DNA of 64,000 bases from Rhodococcus ruber (GTDB taxonomy: Bacteria; Actinomycetota; Actinomycetes; Mycobacteriales; Mycobacteriaceae), in assembly GCF_027270735.1 (NCBI RefSeq), contig NZ_JAPWIJ010000012.1, positions 1 to 64,000 of the forward strand. Reading direction: 5' to 3'. Shown in pieces: positions 34,845-43,617 of the stretch. The stretch's first letter is position 1; every line of letters begins with the position of its first letter. The notes below the pieces were generated by a model. That model searched no databases. It saw only the letters and a program-made list of their open reading frames with translations, and was not told the origin of the DNA. The position numbers and the translations under genes were made by a program.

Positions 34845-35999
34845 ATGAGTACTCAGGGAATCGACATCACCGGGATCGGTGCAGTGTCCGGCTACGGCTG
34901 GGGCACAGACGCTCTGTGGAACGGCCTGTCCACGGGCAAGGCGGCAGCCACCCTGCATCACGATCGCGCCCGACCCGGCCAAAATCCGGTGTGGCTGGCG
35001 AAAGTACCCGACGGCGGAGACCACGCCGATGGCAGCCGATTCGGACGGGCGCTTCGTGGGGCCGCTCGCGAGGCCATCGACGACGCGATGACGCGTGGTT
35101 GGCGACCTGGGCGACGTGTCGGTCTGATCCACGCCGTCGTCCTCGGCGAAGTGGACGAGTGGCGAAACTTCTACCTGGAGGACGGTGGTGAGCGCCGAGT
35201 TCGTGACTATCTGACTCTGATGCCGTCGACGCCGGTGTCGCTGTTGATGCAGGAATACGGTTTTCACGGCCCGGCCATGAATGTCTCGGCCATGTGCGCA
35301 TCGGGTAATGCCGGCCTGCTGACCGCCAAGATGTGGCTCGATACCGGCTTCGTCGACGACGTCGTGTTCGTCGCCACCGATCTGTCGCTGACGCCGGAGA
35401 ACATCGATCATTTCGTCAAGCTCGGCGTCGGCGTCGTCGACGTGGAGCCCCAGGAGGGCTGCCGGCCATTCCAGGAAGGCAGTCGAGGATTCGGAATGGG
35501 CGAAGCAGCAACGGCTTTCGTGTTGTCCAATCGAAGCACTGCCTCGTACGCCCGAGTGTTGGGCGGCTCCATGACCCACGACGCGTTCCACGCCACCTCG
35601 ATCGACCCTTCACTCACTCACGTACGAGCCTGTTTCGAGGAGGCGTTGGCCGACGCCGGGGTCACACCACGCCAGGTGCGCTACCTCAATGCGCACGGAC
35701 CCGGCACCGCGCAATGCGATGCAGCAGAGACGGAGATGTTGCAATCGGTGCTCGAGTCCCGCGCGCAGGTGTATTCGGTGAAACCATTGACCGGACATTG
35801 CCAGGGTGCGGCGTCGGCGATCGAAACCCTGTCGGCGGTCATGGGATTCGAATGCGGACTCGTTCCCGCGGCCCCGCAGGTCTCGGATGCTCACCCCCTG
35901 CTGCTCGACGGATTCACCACGGCAGAAACGGGATTGACTGTGAAGTCGTCATTGGGAATGGGCGGACACAACTCGGCGGTCGTGTTGGCACCGGCGTGA
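34845..35999 (+). CDS. Solitary beta-ketoacyl-ACP synthase (KAS II-like)
   Basis: 384 aa, thiolase fold. The Cys-His-His triad is present: Cys151 in SAMCASGNAG, His284 in LNAHGPGTAQCDAAE and His318 in VKPLTGHCQGAASA, plus SSLGMGGHN near the end. It catalyses decarboxylative Claisen condensation in fatty acid or polyketide synthesis. No acyl carrier protein, ketoreductase or chain-length partner adjoins. It diverges from the c-di-GMP cyclase gene. Lone KAS genes may serve a special lipid or be moonlighting. Confidence 0.85.
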   Translation: MSTQGIDITGIGAVSGYGWGTDALWNGLSTGKAAATLHHDRARPGQNPVWLAKVPDGGDHADGSRFGRALRGAAREAIDDAMTRGWRPGRRVGLIHAVVLGEVDEWRNFYLEDGGERRVRDYLTLMPSTPVSLLMQEYGFHGPAMNVSAMCASGNAGLLTAKMWLDTGFVDDVVFVATDLSLTPENIDHFVKLGVGVVDVEPQEGCRPFQEGSRGFGMGEAATAFVLSNRSTASYARVLGGSMTHDAFHATSIDPSLTHVRACFEEALADAGVTPRQVRYLNAHGPGTAQCDAAETEMLQSVLESRAQVYSVKPLTGHCQGAASAIETLSAVMGFECGLVPAAPQVSDAHPLLLDGFTTAETGLTVKSSLGMGGHNSAVVLAPA

Positions 36000-36009
36000 C
36001 GTGCGTTCC

Positions 36010-36213
36010 TCACACCTCGGTGGCAGCTCCGCAGATTCCGCATTCCTCGAATTCGGTGCGCTTCCAGCGTGCGACCGGAACGAAGAACAGCGTGAATTGC
36101 TGGTACTGCTTCATTCTCGCCCACTGGGTTGTGTTGTGGCACCGCGGGCAGTTTCGCGTTGCGCCCGTTCCGACGTGTTTGCGCTTGCTGCCGAAACCGA
36201 AGAGTAGGAACAT
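36010..36213 (-). CDS. Small zinc-ribbon protein
   Basis: 67 aa. Two CxxC knuckles, NCPRCHN and ECGICG, flank a hydrophobic WARMKQYQQFTLFFVPVARW stretch, the pattern of small actinobacterial zinc-ribbon proteins. The N-terminus (MFLLFGFGSKRKHVG) has a short hydrophobic patch. It converges with the ketoacyl synthase gene 10 bp away. Function unknown. Confidence 0.8.
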   Translation of the reverse strand: MFLLFGFGSKRKHVGTGATRNCPRCHNTTQWARMKQYQQFTLFFVPVARWKRTEFEECGICGAATEV

Positions 36214-36262
36214 CACCCCAGCATAGGTGGCCCGAACGGCTGCCGAACTCTGTGCAGCAAAA

Positions 36263-36304
36263 CGTTCGAGCCACCGTCGCGTTCTCGCGATGGTGGCTCG
36301 AACG
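36263..36304 (-). terminator. Intrinsic terminator of fdhA
   Basis: A 19-bp stem with one mismatch (CGTTCGAGCCACC... pairing with ...GGTGGCTCGAACG) and a TTCT loop, followed on the minus strand by TTTT. It lies 20 nt after the fdhA stop. This is the clearest factor-independent terminator in the window. Confidence 0.85.
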
Positions 36305-36323
36305 ACTGCTGGGTCGGACGCTG

Positions 36324-37541
36324 TCAGCCGGCGATCATCCCGTGCGGGTCGATGACGAATTTCTGCGCAACACCACTGTCGAATTCGCGGTAGCCGCGCG
36401 GTGCATCGTCGAGCGTGATGACCGTGGCATTCACGGCCTTGGCAATCGAAACCCGTTCCTTGAGGATTGCATTCATCAATTCTCGGTGGTAGCTCATCAC
36501 GGGGCACTGCCCGGTGGCGAACGACAGCGACTTGGCCCAACCGGTACCGAGGCTGAGCGAGAGAGCGCCACGCTGCGCAGCCTCGTCCACGCCGCCCGGA
36601 TCGCCGGTGACGTACAGCCCGGGGATACCGATGCCACCACCAGCCGTGGTGATCTCCATCAGCGAGTTGAGTACCGTCGCCGGTGCCTCGTGGGACGAAT
36701 CTCCGCCGTGACCGCGAGCCTCGAAGCCCACCGCATCCACCGCGGCGTCGACCTCGGGAACGCCGAGAATCTGTTCGATCTGATCCTGCGGTGCACCCTT
36801 GCCGACGTCGACGGTCTCGCAGCCGAAGGTTCGCGCCTGGGCCAACCTGTCTGCGTTCATGTCGCCGACTATCACCACCGACGCTCCGAGCAGTTGCGCA
36901 CCGACTGCAGCAGCGAGGCCGACCGGCCCCGCACCGGCGATGTAGACCGTCGCACCGGGTTTCACTCCTGCGGTGACCGCTCCGTGGAATCCGGTGGGAA
37001 AGATGTCGGACAGCATCGTCAGGTCCAGAATTTTCTCCAACGCCTGGTCCCGGTCGGGGAATTTCAACAGGTTGAAGTCTGCGTACGGTGCCATGACGTA
37101 CTCGGCTTGACCCCCGACCCAACCACCCATGTCCACGTACCCGAAAGCCGACCCGGGTCGATCGGGGTTCACGTTGAGGCAGATGCCGGTCTTGCGCTCC
37201 TTGCAGTTTCGACAACGTCCACACGCGATATTGAACGGTACCGAGCAGATGTCTCCGACCTTCAGGAATTCGACATCCCGTCCGACCTCGACGATTTCGC
37301 CGGTGATCTCGTGGCCCAGTACGAGCCCCTCGGGTGCCGTCGTGCGCCCACGCACCATGTGCTGGTCACTGCCGCAGATATTGGTCGAGACGACCTTCAG
37401 GATCACACCGTGTTCGCATTTTCGACCGACATTGGCCGGATTCACTCCGGGTCCATCGGTCAGCTCCAGGCCGGGAAAAGCGATGTCCTGGACCTCCACC
37501 TTCCCTGGGCCGGCGTACGTCACTGCTCTGTTGTCTGCCAC
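36324..37541 (-). CDS. fdhA: Glutathione-independent formaldehyde dehydrogenase
   Basis: 405 aa, zinc-dependent medium-chain dehydrogenase. Catalytic zinc residues are in NICGSDQH and GHEITGEI; the structural zinc site is CGRCRNCKERKTGIC; the NAD fold is VYIAGAGPVGLAAAVGAQLLGA. SAFGYVDMGGWVGGQAEYV is diagnostic of the Pseudomonas-type enzyme that oxidises formaldehyde to formate with tightly bound NAD+. GTG at 37541 has GGAGA 4 nt upstream. It is monocistronic with a strong terminator and divergent from galM. Confidence 0.88.
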   Translation of the reverse strand: MADNRAVTYAGPGKVEVQDIAFPGLELTDGPGVNPANVGRKCEHGVILKVVSTNICGSDQHMVRGRTTAPEGLVLGHEITGEIVEVGRDVEFLKVGDICSVPFNIACGRCRNCKERKTGICLNVNPDRPGSAFGYVDMGGWVGGQAEYVMAPYADFNLLKFPDRDQALEKILDLTMLSDIFPTGFHGAVTAGVKPGATVYIAGAGPVGLAAAVGAQLLGASVVIVGDMNADRLAQARTFGCETVDVGKGAPQDQIEQILGVPEVDAAVDAVGFEARGHGGDSSHEAPATVLNSLMEITTAGGGIGIPGLYVTGDPGGVDEAAQRGALSLSLGTGWAKSLSFATGQCPVMSYHRELMNAILKERVSIAKAVNATVITLDDAPRGYREFDSGVAQKFVIDPHGMIAG

Positions 37542-37748
37542 GATTTCTCCTGTTCGACGGTGCCCTGCTGCGATCGACAGACCGAGACCGCTTGTGCGCT
37601 CACAGAATTCGTACACATTCGACAGTGAGCGCAGGACGATGTGGCCTGCATCACACCATAGTATGCGCACTTGCGAATGCAGAGAGCGCCGCCCGCCGTG
37701 CGCAGCAATCAGCGGACCGGTACCGCTCCACGGCGCTATCGTCGACCG

Positions 37749-38759
37749 GTGCCCACCGACGACGATCACAACGAGACCATCACCATCGGAAGCGCGCCCG
37801 GAGTGGAAGTAGAGGTACTCCCCTACGGTGCGACACTCCAACGAATGTCGGTCACGGGAGGTGACGGCGAACGACGCGACGTTCTGGTCGGCCTAGCCGG
37901 TGAGCGCGAATTACACTCGTCCACAGCTTATTTCGGCTCCACTGTCGGACGGTTCGCGAACCGAATCAAGGACGGGCGGCTCGAGATCGACGGGCAACCT
38001 GTGCAACTGACGATCAATGACGGCACCAACCACCTGCACGGCGGAACCGGCGGCTTCGACTCACGACACTGGACCGTGATCGGCCGATCACCGGATTCGG
38101 TCGACTTCGAGCTGATCAGTCCCGACGGCGATCAGGGCTACCCGGGCGAAGTCCGTGCGCGGGCCCAGTTCTCCGTCACGCTCGACAGTGCGCGGCTGGA
38201 GTTGACGGCAACGACCACCGCGACGACGGTGGTGAACCTGACGTCGCACGCATACTTCGACCTCGACGGCCACGGCATCGACGAGCACACCCTGCAGGTG
38301 TTCGCCTCGACGTACACCCCGGTCGACACCGAGGGAATCCCGACCGGTGCTGTCGATTCCGTCGACGGCACCGCGCTGGATCTGCGCAGGCCCGGACGGG
38401 TCGGAGACCTTGCCCGAGCCACTCATCCGCAGTTGCTGACCGCCCGGGGAATAGACCACAATTTTGTCATCGACGGTGCGGGGCTTCGGCGTGCGTCGAT
38501 CCTGAGCTCCGAGCGCAGTCGAACGACACTGGAATTGTGGACCGATCAGCCCGGCGTGCAGGTCTACACAGGCAACTTCCTGGATGGCAGCGATGTGTCC
38601 CGGCGCGGCTCGATGCTGCGCCAAGGGGACGGCATTGCGCTGGAACCTCAGCTGTTCCCCGATTCGCCGAATCACCCGAGTTTCCCGTCGGCGGAGTTAC
38701 GCCCGGGCCGGACGTACCGATCCGTGATCGAGTGGAGGTTCTCCGCCCTCCAGGCCTGA
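37749..38759 (+). CDS. galM: Aldose 1-epimerase (mutarotase)
   Basis: 336 aa. Motifs are TVGRFANRIKDG, TNHLHGG (His), TSHAYFDLDG (catalytic His) and IALEPQLFPDSPNHPSFP (catalytic Glu and conserved end). It interconverts alpha and beta anomers of sugars, which fits feeding an arabinose pathway directly downstream. GTG at 37749 begins the domain; its Shine-Dalgarno is weak and an ATG at 37671 is an alternative. 116 bp separate it from the ABC importer genes; LacI-type operators lie in that gap. Confidence 0.85.
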   Translation: MPTDDDHNETITIGSAPGVEVEVLPYGATLQRMSVTGGDGERRDVLVGLAGERELHSSTAYFGSTVGRFANRIKDGRLEIDGQPVQLTINDGTNHLHGGTGGFDSRHWTVIGRSPDSVDFELISPDGDQGYPGEVRARAQFSVTLDSARLELTATTTATTVVNLTSHAYFDLDGHGIDEHTLQVFASTYTPVDTEGIPTGAVDSVDGTALDLRRPGRVGDLARATHPQLLTARGIDHNFVIDGAGLRRASILSSERSRTTLELWTDQPGVQVYTGNFLDGSDVSRRGSMLRQGDGIALEPQLFPDSPNHPSFPSAELRPGRTYRSVIEWRFSALQA

Positions 38760-38772
38760 GTGAGCGTTCACA
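38759..38772 (+). promoter_or_regulatory. LacI-type operator 1 of the arabinose operon
   Basis: AGTGAGCGTTCACA is a near-palindrome with the CG centre of LacI-family operators. It overlaps the galM stop codon and lies 56 bp, centre to centre, from operator 2, a spacing that could allow looping. Confidence 0.65.
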
Positions 38773-38814
38773 ATTTTTGTAGAAATTCTCGTTCCAAGCC
38801 TTGACGCCATCGGA

Positions 38815-38828
38815 TGTTAACGCTCACA
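38815..38828 (+). promoter_or_regulatory. LacI-type operator 2 over the arabinose promoter
   Basis: TGTTAACGCTCACA is a CG-centred near-palindrome related to operator 1. A TTGACG -35 lies at 38801-38806, and the operator covers the spacer and -10 zone, so binding should block polymerase. The operon encodes a LacI protein, the likely binder. Confidence 0.7.
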
Positions 38829-38875
38829 CTGTGTTGCACACGTCACAGCGGAGTGGCGACATTGAGGAGATCACC

Positions 38876-39880
38876 ATGGCGTCGAAGACAATTTTCGCGG
38901 CGAGCGCGCTCATCCTGAGTGGTGCGATCGTTTTGAGCGCGTGCAGTAGCGGAGGCGGCGGCGACGCAGCCGGAGGCGGCGGTGACGGCGCAACGGTGCT
39001 GGGCTTTTCCCAGGTCGGAGCCGAGAGCGGATGGCGCACGGCCAACACCACTTCCATCCAGGACGCAGCCAGTGCAGCCGGCGTGGAGTTGAAGTTCTCC
39101 GACGCACAGCAGAAGCAGGAAAACCAGATCAAGGCAATCCGCACCTACATCCAGCAGAAGGTCGATGTCATCGCCTTCAGCCCCGTCGTCGAGACGGGAT
39201 GGGAGCCGGTTCTGCAGGAAGCCAAGCGCGCGAACATCCCCGTGATCCTCACCGACCGCTCCGTCGACACCACCGATGATTCTCTGTATGCCACGTTCCT
39301 CGGCTCCGACTTCGTGGAGGAGGGCAAGAAGGCAGGCGACTGGCTGGTACAGAACAGCGCCACTGCGGATACCACCGGCGACGGCAAGATCAACGTCGTC
39401 GAATTGCAGGGAACCACCGGTGCTGCGCCCGCCATCGATCGGGCCGAGGGATTCCGCGACGCCATCGGCAGCCAGTCGAACATCGCCATCACTGCCTCAC
39501 AGACCGGCGATTTCACCCGTGACGGCGGCAAGCAGGTGATGGAGTCGTTCCTCAACTCCAACCGTGGCCAGATCGACGTCGTCTTCGCGCAGAACGACGA
39601 CATGGGCCTCGGCGCGATCCAAGCCATCGAAGCCGCCGGGCTGGTACCCGGGAAAGACATCAAGATCATCACCGTCGACGCGGTCAAGGACGGGATGCAA
39701 GCGCTCGCGGACAAGAAGATCGACTTCATCGTCGAGTGCAACCCGCTTCTCGGACCGCAGCTGATGGAGCTCACCGACAAGGTCGTCAAGGGCGAGGACG
39801 TTCCCAAGAGGGTCGTCACCGAGGAGACCACGTTCACGCCCGACCAGGCGGCAGCAGTACTCGCCGACCGCCAGTACTGA
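38876..39880 (+). CDS. Sugar ABC importer, periplasmic-binding lipoprotein (YtfQ/RbsB type)
   Basis: 334 aa. A lipobox (VLSACSS) places it on the outer membrane face. The sugar-binding fold is visible in LGFSQVGAESGWRTANT, DVIAFSPVVETGWEPVLQEA, FAQNDDMGLGAIQAIEAAG and KIITVDAVKDGMQAL. It resembles YtfQ, the galactofuranose/arabinofuranose binder, more than AraF. GAGGAGA precedes the ATG. It is the first gene after the operator pair and precedes the ATPase by 10 bp. Substrate inferred as L-arabinose from araBDA. Confidence 0.9.
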   Translation: MASKTIFAASALILSGAIVLSACSSGGGGDAAGGGGDGATVLGFSQVGAESGWRTANTTSIQDAASAAGVELKFSDAQQKQENQIKAIRTYIQQKVDVIAFSPVVETGWEPVLQEAKRANIPVILTDRSVDTTDDSLYATFLGSDFVEEGKKAGDWLVQNSATADTTGDGKINVVELQGTTGAAPAIDRAEGFRDAIGSQSNIAITASQTGDFTRDGGKQVMESFLNSNRGQIDVVFAQNDDMGLGAIQAIEAAGLVPGKDIKIITVDAVKDGMQALADKKIDFIVECNPLLGPQLMELTDKVVKGEDVPKRVVTEETTFTPDQAAAVLADRQY

Positions 39881-39890
39881 AAGTCGACTC

Positions 39891-41522
39891 ATGCATACCG
39901 ATGCCGTTCCCACCGCGGGGCCGGTTCCCACCGCGGAACCGATTCCACTCGTGGAGATGAAGGACATCTCCATCACCTTCGGCGCCGTCCGAGCCCTCGA
40001 CGGGGTGTCGTTGCGACTCTTCCCCGGCGAAGTGCATTCACTGATGGGTGAGAACGGTGCCGGTAAGTCGACGTTGATCAAGGCACTGACCGGGGTCTAC
40101 TCGATCGACCGCGGAACCGTCACCATCGACGGAACCGCACACGAGTTCGCTACTCCGAGCGCGGCCCAGGCTGCAGGTATCAGCACCGTCTACCAGGAAG
40201 TGAACCTTCTTCCGAATCTGACTGTCGCAGAGAACATGCTCCTGGGCCGCGAGCCCCGACGCCTCCCCGGAAAACTGTTGGGTGCCATCGGCGGTATCGA
40301 CACGCGTGCAATGAACCGCCGTGCCCGAACGACTCTCGATCGGCTCGGGCTCGACATCGAGCCGTCGTCGGTACTCGGCGATCACCCGATCGCTGTGCAA
40401 CAGCTCGTCGCCATCGCCCGTGCGGTCGATGTCGATGCCCGCGTACTCATTCTGGACGAGCCGACCTCGAGTCTCGACAAGGACGAGGTCGAAACTCTGC
40501 ACTCCGTCATCGAACGGCTTCGGGCAGACGGTACGTCCATCGTGTTCGTGTCGCATTTCCTCGATCAGATCTACCGTATCTCCGACCGAATGACGATCCT
40601 GCGCAACGGAAAGCTGGTCTCCGAACGCCTGGTTGCCGACACTCCACAGTTCGAGTTGGTCGAATTGATGATCGGGCGAGAGCTGGACACCTTGCGCGAA
40701 CTCGACAGCCGCGAGCCAGTACTCGTCCCTGCAGAACAGACGCCCGTCGTGGAAGTGCTGGGTATCGGCCGCAAGGGCGCACTCGAAGCAACCGATCTGT
40801 GTCTGCACGCCGGACAGGTCGTCGGCATCGCAGGTCTGCTCGGGTCCGGCCGTACCGAGCTCGCTCGCCTGCTCGGTGGAGCCGATCGATCGGACTCCGG
40901 ATCGATCGAAGTGCATTCGACCAAGCACCGCATTCGTAGCCCACGCCAGGCCGCTGACCAGCGTATCGCTCTCACCAGTGAAGATCGCAAGGCCGACGGC
41001 GTCGTGGCCGATCTGACGGTGGCAGACAACATGCTGCTCGCGCTGCAGGCCAAGCGTGGGTGGCTTCGTCCCATCCCTCGTTCCACCCGCAGCGCGCTCG
41101 TCCAGGAGTACATCACCGCACTCGACATCAGACCCGCCGACCCGAACGCGTTGATGCGCAATCTGTCCGGCGGAAATCAGCAGAAGGTGCTCCTTGCCCG
41201 CTGGCTCATCACCGAACCCGAGCTGCTGATTCTGGACGAACCGACGCGCGGCATCGACATCGGCGCGAAGGCACAGATACAGACTCTGGTAGCCGATCTG
41301 GCCGCGCGCGGAATGTCGGTGGTGTTCATCTCCGCGGAGCTCGAAGAGATTCTGCGTCTCAGTGACCGCATCGTGGTCATGCGAGATCACCGCAAGATCG
41401 ACGAGCGAATCAATGACGGTGTAACGGTCGGCGACGTGCTCGCCACCATCGCCGCCGGGGTCCGCACCGACGAGCCCGTCGCGGCCACCACTCCGACCAC
41501 CGACAGGAATGTCGCATCATGA
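39891..41522 (+). CDS. Sugar ABC importer, double ATPase subunit (YtfR/AraG type)
   Basis: 543 aa with two nucleotide-binding domains. Domain 1 has a full Walker A (GENGAGKST) and Walker B (VLILDEPTS) but a degenerate signature. Domain 2 has a degenerate Walker A (GLLGSGRTE) with a perfect signature LSGGNQQK and LLILDEPTRGIDIG. This complementary decay is normal for carbohydrate ABC ATPases of the RbsA/AraG class. The stop overlaps the first permease gene (ATGA). Confidence 0.93.
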   Translation: MHTDAVPTAGPVPTAEPIPLVEMKDISITFGAVRALDGVSLRLFPGEVHSLMGENGAGKSTLIKALTGVYSIDRGTVTIDGTAHEFATPSAAQAAGISTVYQEVNLLPNLTVAENMLLGREPRRLPGKLLGAIGGIDTRAMNRRARTTLDRLGLDIEPSSVLGDHPIAVQQLVAIARAVDVDARVLILDEPTSSLDKDEVETLHSVIERLRADGTSIVFVSHFLDQIYRISDRMTILRNGKLVSERLVADTPQFELVELMIGRELDTLRELDSREPVLVPAEQTPVVEVLGIGRKGALEATDLCLHAGQVVGIAGLLGSGRTELARLLGGADRSDSGSIEVHSTKHRIRSPRQAADQRIALTSEDRKADGVVADLTVADNMLLALQAKRGWLRPIPRSTRSALVQEYITALDIRPADPNALMRNLSGGNQQKVLLARWLITEPELLILDEPTRGIDIGAKAQIQTLVADLAARGMSVVFISAELEEILRLSDRIVVMRDHRKIDERINDGVTVGDVLATIAAGVRTDEPVAATTPTTDRNVAS

Positions 41523-42583
41523 CCCGCACCCTCGAACCGTCGGCCACCGCACCCGCCCGCGTGCGCGCCGCGTTCTCTCAGCCCGTCCTCTGGCCGCTGC
41601 TGGCGTTGATCGCCCTGATCGTGGTCAATGTCGTTGTCACACCTGATTTTCTCGACATCAGGATCGAGAACGGCGGCCTGTTCGGAAACGTCGTCGATAT
41701 TGCGCGCAATTCCGCGCCGCTCATCCTGGTGGCCGTCGGCATGACGCTGGTGGTGGCAACTCGCGGAATCGACCTCTCCGTCGGCGCAGTGGCCGTCATC
41801 GCTGCCGCGGTTGCGTGCACTCGAATTGTTGCGGCACCGGACGAGGGAGCCACGACGACGATGATCATGGCCGTTGTGTGGGCACTGGGAGCGTGCCTGC
41901 TGCTCGGTCTGTGGAACGGGCTTCTGGTGTCGGTCTTCGGCATTCAACCCATCATCGCGACGCTGATTCTGATGGTCGCCGGCCGCGGGCTCGCCATGTT
42001 GATCACCGACGGAAACATCACCACCGTCAACAACCCGGCGTTCAGCAAGCTCGCGTCGGGCACGCTCCTCGGATTGCCACTGGCACTGATCATCGCGCTC
42101 GCGGTGGTGGCGGCGACCGCACTGCTGACTCGACGCACTGCGCTGGGAATGCTCGTCGAGGCCGTCGGGATCAATCCGGAGGCGAGCAGATTGGCCGGGG
42201 TCCAGTCACGCACGATCGTCTGGACGGTCTACGTGTTCGCCGCAGTGTGCTCGGGAATGGCCGGTCTGATCATCGCCGCGAACACCAACTCGGTGAATGC
42301 GAACAGCCTCGGCCAGTGGATCGAGCTCGACGCGATCCTCGCTGTCGTCATCGGCGGAACGGCTCTGACCGGCGGCCGGTTCTCCATCGCCGGCACCGTG
42401 GTCGGTGCCCTGCTGATCGGCACCCTCACCCGCACCATCACCAATGTCGGCATCCCGTCCGAGGCCAACTACCTGTTCAAAGCGGTCGTCATCATCGTGG
42501 TCTGTCTGTTGCAGTCACCGCGAGCCCGCGCATCTCTGCGGACGTGGTTCCGCACCGACTCCTCCAAGGCGGTACGACCGTGA
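41519..42583 (+). CDS. Sugar ABC importer permease 1 (YtfT type)
   Basis: 354 aa, about 8-10 membrane helices. APLILVAVGMTLVVATRGIDLSVGAVAVIAAAVA carries the RbsC/AraH-family GGIDLSVG region, and LDAILAVVIGGTALTGGRFSIAGTVVGALLIG the coupling-loop motif. It overlaps both neighbours by 4 nt. The operon has two different permeases, as in the ytfQRT-yjfF system, giving a heterodimeric channel. Confidence 0.92.
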   Translation: MTRTLEPSATAPARVRAAFSQPVLWPLLALIALIVVNVVVTPDFLDIRIENGGLFGNVVDIARNSAPLILVAVGMTLVVATRGIDLSVGAVAVIAAAVACTRIVAAPDEGATTTMIMAVVWALGACLLLGLWNGLLVSVFGIQPIIATLILMVAGRGLAMLITDGNITTVNNPAFSKLASGTLLGLPLALIIALAVVAATALLTRRTALGMLVEAVGINPEASRLAGVQSRTIVWTVYVFAAVCSGMAGLIIAANTNSVNANSLGQWIELDAILAVVIGGTALTGGRFSIAGTVVGALLIGTLTRTITNVGIPSEANYLFKAVVIIVVCLLQSPRARASLRTWFRTDSSKAVRP

Positions 42584-43617
42584 GCGACCTCATGACTGCT
42601 CCCCCCACGACCACCTCGGCAGCGCCGGGTCCCACGCCGTCGGCCTGGGACCGCGTGAAGCGGTACTCCCCACCGTCTCGTTTTCTCCCCGTCATCGCCA
42701 CGTTCGCTCTGTTCATCGGTCTGTTCGGACTCGGAGAGTTTCGCTACAGCGGCTTCGCCGATCCTCAGGTGTTTCTCTCACTGCTGATAGACAACTCGTT
42801 CCTGATCGTCCTGGCGGTAGGAATGACCTTCGTCATCCTCACCGGCGGAATCGATCTGTCCGTTGGATCCGTCGTCGCCCTGTCGACCATGATCGCTGCG
42901 CGCACACTGCAATTGGGCTGGCCGCCACTGCTGGTCATGGCCGTGGTGTTGCTGTGCGGTGCCGTGCTCGGCACCGTCATGGGCGCACTGATCCACTACC
43001 TGCAGATCCAACCGTTCGTCGCCACGCTCGCAGGCATGTTCCTCGCCCGGGGTCTGTGTTACATGATCGGCGTCGAATCCATCCCGATCACCGACGATAC
43101 GTTCTCGTCCATCGCCTTCGCCGTCATCGAACTACCCGGCGGCTACACGATCACCTGGAGCGTGGTCATAGCACTGATCACCGTGTCGATCGCTGCATAC
43201 GTGTTGGCCTGCACTCGTTTCGGACGTTCGGTCTACGGCGTCGGCGGCAACGAAGCGTCCGCACTGCTGATGGGCCTCAAGGTGGCGGCCGTGAAAGTGG
43301 GCGTCTACACCATCAGCGGATTCTGCGCGGCGCTCGCCGGCCTGCTGTTCTCGTTCTATGCTCTGTCGGGTTACAGCCTCAACGCCGTCGGCATGGAACT
43401 CGACGCCATCGCCGCGGTGGTGATCGGCGGAACACTGCTCACCGGCGGCCGCGGGTACGTCCTCGGCTCACTGGTGGGAGTCCTGATCCTCGGTGCCATA
43501 CAGACTTTCATCGCATTCGACGGAACCCTGAGCTCGTGGTGGACGCGCATCACGATCGGAGTGCTGCTCCTCGTGTTCGTCGTCGCCCAGCGCCTGCTGA
43601 CAGCGAGGAAGAAGTGA
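42580..43617 (+). CDS. Sugar ABC importer permease 2 (YjfF type)
   Basis: 345 aa. NSFLIVLAVGMTFVILTGGIDLSVGSVVALS and MELDAIAAVVIGGTLLTGGRGYVLGSLVGVLILG are the family marks. A GTG start overlaps the permease 1 stop (GTGA), and its own stop overlaps the lacI-type start. Distinct from permease 1 by a shorter periplasmic side and a Pro/Thr-rich N-terminus. Confidence 0.92.
   Translation: MSDLMTAPPTTTSAAPGPTPSAWDRVKRYSPPSRFLPVIATFALFIGLFGLGEFRYSGFADPQVFLSLLIDNSFLIVLAVGMTFVILTGGIDLSVGSVVALSTMIAARTLQLGWPPLLVMAVVLLCGAVLGTVMGALIHYLQIQPFVATLAGMFLARGLCYMIGVESIPITDDTFSSIAFAVIELPGGYTITWSVVIALITVSIAAYVLACTRFGRSVYGVGGNEASALLMGLKVAAVKVGVYTISGFCAALAGLLFSFYALSGYSLNAVGMELDAIAAVVIGGTLLTGGRGYVLGSLVGVLILGAIQTFIAFDGTLSSWWTRITIGVLLLVFVVAQRLLTARKK

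Noticed and set aside
36129..37628. Plus-strand open frame, 499 codons
   Set aside because: Antisense to fdhA, which has both zinc sites and a terminator.
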